Part shown: positions 56,937 through 64,000 of the stretch, one piece after another
How the letters are laid out: the number at the start of each line of letters is the position of its first letter
How positions within the stretch are numbered: position 1 is the stretch's first letter
NCBI GenBank assembly: GCA_025769875.1
Contig: JAGFNK010000169.1
Location: forward strand, 1-64,000
DNA from: Russula earlei
Taxonomy: Eukaryota > Basidiomycota > Agaricomycetes > Russulales > Russulaceae
Reading direction: 5' to 3'
Length of the DNA: 64,000 nucleotides
Translations under genes and position numbers: made by a program
Notes under the pieces: model-generated
The model's database searches: none
What the model saw: only the letters and a program-made list of their open reading frames with translations
What the model was told of the DNA's origin: nothing

Positions 56937-58251
56937 ATCCTACTAGAAACACCTAGAATGAACTATATATAGTGTACTAGAAATGGCCTGATATAGTAAT
57001 TCTAGTCACTTCTAGTCACTCTAGTAGTGACAGTTTTGCTGAGTGGCACATGACATGACACTGAGTTCTCGCGTGCATGCTGCAGCACAGCCCCGGCCCT
57101 TGTTGTTGCCCAGCTCCAGCTCAACTCAAGCCTGGGCCGGGCTGGGCTCAGTGAGCCGCTGAGCCGGCTCTCGCGGTCGGTTTCTGAGCCCCCCAAGAGC
57201 CGAGCCCAAGCTTTGAGGTGGACACCATACGGTCTATCTATCCATTCCTCCAAGAAGACGACGACAATCTTCCCCTATGCCCCTTCCTCTTTCACGGCTT
57301 CCATTTCAAATACACGATCCACCTCATACTAATGCGCATTGCCCTTTTCACTTTCTATCTCGCGGTTTGCCTCCCTCCGTTGTTCGCGGCTCCGGGTTGC
57401 ATGGATGATATCAGGTGCATGCACCTCTTCAAGTTCTGTTATCCCTGGCATTGATTTTACCCTGCAGAGATACTATCGAATTTGGCCGCTCACTCATTCT
57501 ACCTCCCAAAGGGTACTCACACCAGCCTAAATTCCCCAACGACAGTGACACAGACGAACAGATACACAGAAAGGCCCAGTATTATTTCACTTGGGTTCAT
57601 GATCTCCATAAGCCACCCATCCCAACCTTTCCTAAATATGTGAAAGATTTTAGAACTAAGAAGTGGATCCTGGAAGCAAATGCAACACCACAACAGGTTC
57701 ATGTTTGGCAGAAATGGCTAGAATGGCGAGAAGCAGAAAGAAAGAAATATGCCCCTGTCAAGAAGAAATCACTGTTGGACCACCTTCAAGAATGGAGGGG
57801 AAAGGTTAAACTTGGGAGATGAGCCAAACAATGCTGATGATGTTGCTGAGAAGGGTGAAGAAGATGAGGAAGAGGTACCATAGTGTTAAGGCCTGCACCT
57901 TACCTCCAATGTCATGCAAGCTAAGCATGTCAGTTCCAAGCCTGAAGAAGTTAAGGTTGTAGTTGAAGAGATGTTTGTTTGCTAAAGAGCTTCCTGCAGT
58001 GGGCACAGTGTTTTAAGCTGACACATCAGCATATTGAGAAAAATCTCATGAGGTCTCATGAGTTGACATACTCTAGCATGAGTTGTTCATGAGTGGCATG
58101 AGCTATCATCTCATATTGTTTACACCAGGCCTCATAGACTCAACCCATCAGCAAAGCTGTCCCTGCTAGAAGTGACTAGAAATGACTAGAATTACTATAT
58201 TAGGTCATTTCTAGTACACTCTAGTTCATTCTAGGTGTTTCTAGTAGGATG
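56937..58251. mobile_element. 1.3-kb element with ~105-bp terminal inverted repeats
   Basis: The left repeat 56937-57043 begins CATCCTACTAGAAACACC and ends TTTTGCTGA. The right repeat 58148-58251 is its reverse complement with about ten differences, ending GGTGTTTCTAGTAGGATG. Both contain internal CTAGTCACTTCTAGTCA repeats. No clear target-site duplication was found: flanks are AAACAA on the left and TAGTTT on the right. No transposase is encoded. It carries a small spliced ORF, so it could be a MITE-like element that captured a gene, or a non-autonomous DNA transposon. Confidence 0.75.
57332..57822 (+). CDS. Small secreted-protein-like ORF inside the TIR element
   Basis: The first exon 57332-57415 encodes MRIALFTFYLAVCLPPLFAA, a convincing signal peptide with a cleavage-like AAPG. 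A 54-bp GT-AG intron (57416-57469) would join it in frame to 57470-57822, ending WRGKVKLGR, for about 145 aa in all. The mature part is hydrophilic, rich in Trp, Lys and Pro (YYFTWVHDLHKPPIPTFPKY, then VWQKWLEWREAERKKY), with one Cys near the start. No family is recognised. The alternative is a longer unspliced frame starting 57415 without a signal peptide. Confidence 0.4.
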
Positions 58252-59908
58252 TAGTTTCTCAGAGGTCATGTTGGTCAAGTGACTGACCACACTTGTGATA
58301 CAATACAATCTGATCTTGAGTTATAAGTCTGCCATCATTCTACATCTGACCCATGGGTGCACATATTCTGGTAGTGGGATCATGCACATGGGGATAATCA
58401 GATGATATGAACATACATTCTTCATCATCTTGCACTTGACTATTAGTGAATAGATAGATGGAGGTAGTCAAGTTATTACTATCAACATACAAGTAGAGTG
58501 TTTACCCTATATACATACATTTGGAATGTGTACCTATCTACAATCATGTGATGTTGGACTCTCAAATACTAATATTGACAATGTCAATCTTGGAAGGAGT
58601 TCATGAGCCATTGGCCAAATTGTGTTTGACTCATGATCAATAAGTAAATATTATTTTACTCTATGAGCACATCAAGATGTTGAATCAACTCATGATGGAA
58701 AGCTCATTCACACAAAGGGTCACAGGCCAAAGAAACCAGATATCATTCAGATAACGTAAGGAAAGTGACTAAGGACAACAACCCGAGTGTGTGCTACCTT
58801 GGCTAACTCTCTGGATGCACCTCTGTGTTGTGAAATTGGGAGGATTGAATGATAATGAACACAAGCGGGGCATCATTGGTGTACACGAAGTCATTGTAAT
58901 ATCAAAATTTGATGTGAATCAATCAGCCTCGTCGCGGACAGTTCCAGCTCAGTTATACCTGTGTCCCTATAGGACCATGGCCGCGGTGTTAGCAGCAGAT
59001 TTGACCGGCCAGCATGTTGGGTGATAACGTATCCGCGACGTCTACGTTCTTTCAATCACCATACAGTATCGTGCGGAGATCGCACCCATTGTAAGTTCAC
59101 CGGGACGGAGAGGTCGACATTGATTTTCACCCCACATCATTGATGCCACGGGAGGCACAACTTTCAAGAAATGACACGAATGGTAAGCAGGGTGTTCAGA
59201 TCCCCACTCAATGCGTTATGGTGGTGTCACCATCTGACCGAGTACGTCCTTGGGGGCTTCGGGAACTGTAGATGAGTATTGTGTCTCCAGACTCAAGGGC
59301 ATTAATCTTGCTGGCACCGTGATCCCTTCTCGTGGACTCGAATTTTATGTACACTCCGACTCGGTCTCCGAGTCTGTGCCGTTCAATTCAGTTCGCCTTT
59401 TGCCGACCGATGATTTCCGCGGTGGACAACGAGGAACCGTCCTTCGAGCATCAAGTTTTATAGTTTCCTGTTTCCGAGTCCGGCTCCAGCATCATATGTC
59501 GTTTGTGCTGCGCATTCTAGAAGTCTCGGTGCCCAATAGAACCATCAACCCGCAAACTGCAATGTCTCATGTTTGAACTTGAATCACTGTGCTATCGGAT
59601 ATCACATTGTGGTGTGGATGACATACAACACTTTGATGTGCTTCGAATCCCATACAATGGCCAGCGCTTCACATCCAAATACCATGCTTGCTTAAAAGCC
59701 ACCCACTGGCATGCCAACCTATGTCAGTAGACGCAAGTACGCCTTCCCCCCCCCCTGCTCATTCGAATTTATGACAAACTGGGACGATCCTGCACGTGAA
59801 GCTGGTGAAGCTTGTCCGTCTTTCCTGTCTTCGGTCATCCAAGTGTAGTAACTTGACCTTGTGTCATGGTGATATTAGTGGCTCTCATCAAATCTTGGCA
59901 CGCTTTTA
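58252..59908. other. Long non-coding stretch
   Basis: AT-rich and without a supported gene to about 58900. From about 58925 to 59150 the sequence is homologous to 63355-63640 (see repeat). Weak similarity may continue to 59530. A short frame at 59772 (MTNWDDPAREAG) might be an upstream exon of the membrane protein gene, but this is not supported further. Confidence 0.4.
58925..59150. repeat. Duplicated segment, copy A (with 63355-63640)
   Basis: Shared strings include GCGGTGTTAGCAG, ACCGGCCAGCAT, GCGACGTCTACGTTCTTTCA and GGTCGACATT. In copy B this block follows the decayed epimerase flank directly; here it is separated from the intact flank by the flavoprotein fragment and the TIR element. 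Confidence 0.7.
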
Positions 59909-61405
59909 GTGGCTTGTACATGTACGCCGTTGTCTTCTTCCGTTGATTTCATCCATCAGTTCTCACAGAGCACTGGCACCAGCTGGGAATTCGTCCTGAA
60001 CCTGGACTATGAGCACTCCATCATAGCGAGAAAGCGGCCATTCATGTGGACATCTCTGGTGTGTTCCCTTAGCGTTGACACAATCGGAAGACTTCATCGG
60101 TTTCCAGCTCTTCATAGGGTGCCGTTGGTGCACGTTACTCGTCATTATTCTCGAGCTCTTGGCCCTTGACATGTCGTATAAAATCAACTGTCAGGTGTGG
60201 ACTTCCTGATTCGTGGTTTGTTGACGAAACTAAGCTGAGTTGCTCTTAGGCTGCGATCACTCTAGGTCTTGTAAGATCCTGTGATCCTTTGGGGAAATGT
60301 GTCGGTTTAATTGGCCACTCAGGTATTCACAATGTTCTCATTTCTGTCTACATCAGCTTTGATTATCCTACGCGTGTGAGCGAACCTTGCCTCGTCATGG
60401 CCTGCTTTATGACGTGGCATTGTCAGGTACGCGCTCTGTGAACGAAACAGGATTATCATCGCATTTGCATCCGTGGTTTGGTCCGCAAACGTCGCTTGTT
60501 ACATTTACGGTTTGCATCTTTTTTTTGTTCCCATCTCGCTCGCATTAGATCTGAAACATGTCAGGGGTATCCACGACCCGAGCGCAGTATATCGAAGGCC
60601 GTTGTATGACGCAGGATCATATCTTGCACACCAGGACCGTTATCTTCCCCACATTTTTCACGGACATCATACTCCTTGTTCTCATGGTTGCCGGTGTCTT
60701 TCGCTGGAACGACGTACGTGGGAGAAGTACGATCTTGTCGCTCCTGTACAAACAAGTAAGCTCTCTCCACCTCGCAGCTGCCACAGAGGCCGCTTCGATT
60801 CTACGGCTCACGCTGGCTATTAGAGCTTGGTGTGGGTTGTGATTTACACATTGGTTGGAGTGCCTCCCCTGGTGTGTTTCGCATTCGACACACTCTACAC
60901 TGTGCCTAACTTCCCGCCTCCAGATATTCATTATTTTGAATTTGAACGGTGAGTATCTATTCCATTTACCCAAACACTCACATATTTACAGGTGAGAACT
61001 TGATCTGGAAGACATCATGAATCAAGTATGTTCGATAGATTAACAAGTATTGGATACACTAATCCAACCATCATGCAAATGCCGCAGATGTTCATTATCC
61101 CAGGGGGTGAGTAGGTTTCAATACGAAGGATATGTACACTTCGCTAACCGTGAGACTGTCGTTTAGTGGTCTTGAAGACAATTTGTGCTTCGCGGATGCA
61201 CCTGGCACTCGTTAACAGTACCTCACCTCCGTTAGGGGCAGTTACGCCGGTTACGGAGTTCAAAGCGGGAGTGGGGTTCCCGGCTTCCCCGCATCGTGGC
61301 CATCTCACAGAGGGCATATACAATACAGGCAGTCAACTGCCCGCTCTGAACGTCTTGATCGAGAATTGCCATCAAGAGTTTGTCGGAGCATTCATAATCG
61401 AATAA
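59909..61405 (+). CDS. Fungal multi-pass membrane protein (DUF6533-like layout), 5' end uncertain
   Basis: An 11-exon gene with a very short-exon structure. Exons: ..-60058, 60108-60194, 60250-60270, 60323-60375, 60427-60509, 60565-60755, 60824-60871, 60924-60948, 60997-61025, 61088-61106 and 61167-61405. Phases match at every junction. The product begins with WEFVLNLDYE, then LFIGCRWCTLLVIILELLAL (TM), VFTMFSFLSTSALIILRV (TM), VYALCERNRIII, ANVACYIYG, FFTDIILLVLMVAGVFRW (TM), SLVWVVIYTLVGVPPLIF (TM) and PGVVLKTICASRMHLALVN. This is the typical pattern of an abundant basidiomycete membrane family of unknown function with about seven helices. The first exon is open back to at least 59909 but has no convincing ATG, so an upstream exon is likely. 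All later exons are intact. Confidence 0.65.
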
Positions 61406-61756
61406 TCCCGTAAGGAAACGACGGTCAGGTCATACGCTGTTGTCCCGTCAACTATCCTGTGCCAGTTTACGCAATCGAGGACGCCGTGGCCACTCTGGTG
61501 GTAACTCACAGTTGTATAGTTAGCATTGGTCATGCATATATATTGACGCCGAACAATACATTCTTCCACTTTACCGATGACCTACTCTTCAATCAGCTCT
61601 CTCACCAATGGTCCCTAGTATCACACAGTATATCACACAGTACTTTTATTCAGGTCTCTCCCGCTCGATATCAATCCCTTCACCTCAACGATGCACGTTT
61701 AGCTTCCGATGAGTCACTGGTTATCGCGTACGTGGGGAGTCCTCGTCTTGCGTCTA
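61406..61756. other. Intergenic, nothing recognised
   Basis: Between the membrane protein gene and the decayed epimerase copy. No coding signal or repeat was seen apart from a TATCACACAG direct doublet near 61620. Confidence 0.35.
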
Positions 61757-62865
61757 GGTCGCACAGCAAAGCTTGCACAGCAGGAAGGTTTATCTTCTCG
61801 ATAGATCGACGAAGAGCTGATGAGCAGCAGTGGCGTTCAGGAAATATTCGTGCGATTTAGACATGTCTCATTTATACGCTTCCGCTTCAAGAGTGCGCAA
61901 TTCCGTCATCGTAGCTTATGAAAGTTGCGGGTCTTGTGTCCTCCCAGGCGCTCGCAAGTGTCTTCAGAATGGAAAGGATTCCTCCTGTTGTTCTGTCACA
62001 GACAGAGAAATCATGGATTGGTCGCTACGCGACTTCTGGGTACTGCGCCTGTACATCAGTGCGAGCATTCGACACAAGTCACTTAGGCATGATCGAGTAC
62101 CAGTTATCAGCCTACGATTTGGACCTCCAACGTAGTGCAACCGTTCCTGAACTGTAGCCGATGATGCGTGATGATCCGGTCGGAAAAACAAACAAACAGA
62201 GGACATAGACATACAGAGACGATCCTTTCCGTCCTCCACAGACCTTGGGGATAGAGCCTAGGCATGGCCCATGACATTATTATTGTGGTGACAGAGAACG
62301 CGGGGACTGCCGTCGCCACCTTTCCCCACGCCCTTGATGGCCCGCGCGCGCGTCGAGCGAAGTGGTCCTGGACCATTGCCGCTCAAGCCACCCGTATCCG
62401 CGCAACTCGACGTCGCGCTCCCGCTCATCGCCCGCTCAGGCCTGCCGATAATGTCTGTGGACATCCCGTCGGGTATGGAACGTTGAGCGCGGCGATGCCG
62501 TTCCAGTTCCCGTTCCAGGTGAGGGTGGGTGTGGCCCGCGGTTTTGCGTCCGGATGTGCTCGTCAGCCTCGCCGCGCCAAAGGAGGGCGTTCAGCGTTTC
62601 CTGGGACGTTGCTTCCTCTGTGGTCTATTCGTTCCGAAGCGAGTGGCTGGTTTTTGAGCAGGAAGAAAAAGAGAACAAGAAACAGAAGTCGTGGGTCGCA
62701 GAACGACCGGAAGGACGACAATGTTGACGACGGCCGCCTTGCTAATAATAACAAGTCTGTCGAAGAAAAAATATAAACTTAACACTCCATCGTATCCTGA
62801 ATTTTCGCAAATTGTTGAGCTCGCGTAGCCTGAGCGCGATAGAGAGTCCGAGCCAAAAGGCATCT
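61757..62865 (+). pseudogene. Decayed second copy of NAD(P)H-hydrate epimerase gene
   Basis: Follows the exon order of the intact gene. It has AAAGCTTGCACAGCA (exon 1), ATCGACGAAGAGCTGATGA (exon 2), an exon 3 remnant reading LMKVAGLVSSQALASVFRM, a GCATG exon 4 start after CACTTAG, a scrambled exon 6 still containing GGCCTGCCGATAATGTCTGT (VSVDIPSG region) and GCGCCAAAGGAGGGCGTTCAG, and exon 7 AACTTAACACTCCATCGTATCC. The GPGNQGGDG nucleotide-binding motif is destroyed, and frameshifts and stops occur. Many differences from the intact copy are C-to-T or G-to-A, for example CCTGGATTCGCGCAG to CCTGAATTTTCGCAA, which may reflect methylation-linked decay. Confidence 0.8.
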
Positions 62866-64000
62866 GAATTCTCGTTATCTCCGGGCGGTGCCGTAAAACG
62901 TGATCCATCCCCGACTACGGCAGGACCTCGCGCTGACCGTCTTCCTCCATCTCTCTATCATCTCCCAATCGCATGATTCAATGAGGTGAATCGGCTAATT
63001 ACTCATCTATCACTTGCGGTTATCATATCACCTGCACTGCCTTTCGGGTTGGCACAACGCCGTGTCGTGTGCTTCTCCATTGACGCCAAGTAGGGTCGCA
63101 ATATGCCCCCCCACTTCCTCTACAAACCCATTTCATTCCAACGAGCTCTCTTTAGTGCGACATAACACTTCTAACTACCTCTATCACATCGGCATCAACA
63201 CCTCCGGCGCCCTTATCCTGCAATACGTGTTCAGCAACTGTTCTTTAAGTTGAGATGGGTGGTCGACTATGGCGTGCGGCAGGAACCCTCGTTCTCCACG
63301 TTTTGTGAAGATACATGACTTTATTTTCATGGACCTTGTCGCACTATGACCATATACGTCGCGACCACAGAGCCTTATCGCGACCGATAACAGCTCCAGG
63401 CCTCTACAGCTTCACCTGGGGTCCCTACAAGGCGATGTCCGCGGTGTTAGCAGTCGATTTTACCGGCCAGCATATCCCATTTCTAAAGTTATGCCATTGG
63501 GCGCGGCACTGAATGCATGACGTGATATCTGCGACGTCTACGTTCTTTCAATCATCGTGCGACGATCGCACTCATCGTAAATTCACAGATACGGAGCGGT
63601 CGACATTAATTTCCGCCCTACATCGCCGATACCATTGGTTTCAAGAAGAGTAGGGAGGGAACATTAGCTGAGATTGGTGGGAAGTGCGCCGTTGAGCGCA
63701 ACGGTCTTGGTTCTCGACTGAATATTTAGTACGTTATTGTTATTTCGTGTACGAGTATCTTACGCTAGGTTCTCGTAATCCGTAGTACCCAATAGCGACG
63801 GTTTTGGTTATGCTTTCGCTTTACCGTGACTATCCTTGTACTGTACGATCTCACATATCGTCATTTATAACGCTATACTAGTACCTACTTCGGCGTACGA
63901 TTACCAAGGCCCGTAGTTCACCTGTATCATGGATGGCTACAGCCCTTAGTACGGGTTTGAACTAAGTCTCGACTTGTCCTCCTTCTCCTGACCCGTACCC
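62866..64000. repeat. Duplicated flank, copy B, and unassigned sequence to window end
   Basis: 62875-63345 aligns with the downstream flank of the intact epimerase gene (56035-56530). 63355-63640 aligns with 58925-59150. From 63660 to 64000 there is only weak similarity to 59270-59530 (shared CCCAATAG). No gene is supported. Confidence 0.6.

Noticed and set aside
56937..58251. A Tc1/mariner- or hAT-type identity for the TIR element
   Set aside because: No transposase and no clear target-site duplication, so no superfamily can be assigned.
1..64000. tRNA or rRNA genes
   Set aside because: I scanned for cloverleaf-like and conserved rRNA strings and found none I could support by eye.

Overview
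The window looks like nuclear DNA of a filamentous basidiomycete, probably an Agaricomycete. The genes carry many introns of about 48-80 bp with GT-AG (once GC-AG) borders, and the protein families are typical of mushroom-forming fungi: a seven-TM fungal membrane family, MATH-BTB, SART3/Prp24 and NAD(P)HX epimerase. No bacterial, plasmid or viral genes were seen.

Positions 1 to about 39,488 are almost entirely a head-to-tail array of Helitron (rolling-circle) transposons, all with their coding strand on minus. I read one partial unit (U0, 1-342) and seven complete units: U1 343-4219, U2 4220-7489, U3 7490-15535, U4 15536-19244, U5 19245-23025, U6 23026-31980 and U7 31981-~39488. Each unit begins on the left with the 3' terminal hairpin block. 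Each ends on the right with a conserved 5' terminal block that directly abuts the hairpin of the next unit. U3, U6 and U7 are autonomous. Each carries an intact four-exon RepHel gene (HUH/Y2 replication initiator joined to a PIF1-type helicase, about 1,640-1,670 aa) behind a conserved 5' leader intron. U1, U2, U4 and U5 are non-autonomous, 3.3-3.9 kb, with no credible gene. U3 has gained a small orphan ORF with two 47-aa repeats. U6 carries a probable captured host-gene fragment and a long palindrome at its 3' end.

From about 39.5 kb the window is host gene space. In order: a flavoprotein dehydrogenase (minus), a short-chain dehydrogenase (minus), a SART3/Prp24-like U4/U6 snRNP factor (plus, divergent from the SDR), a MATH-BTB protein with an acidic insertion, a large RING-H2 protein, and a seven-exon NAD(P)HX epimerase. 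Only inferred general links connect these genes (RNA splicing, ubiquitin ligation, metabolite repair); they do not form a pathway cluster.

The last 8 kb is rearranged. It holds a 240-bp extra copy of part of the flavoprotein gene, a 1.3-kb element with about 105-bp terminal inverted repeats enclosing a spliced small secreted-protein-like ORF, an intact multi-pass membrane protein gene, and a decayed second copy of the epimerase gene with its downstream sequence. The intact and decayed copies look like one segmental duplication later interrupted by the TIR element.
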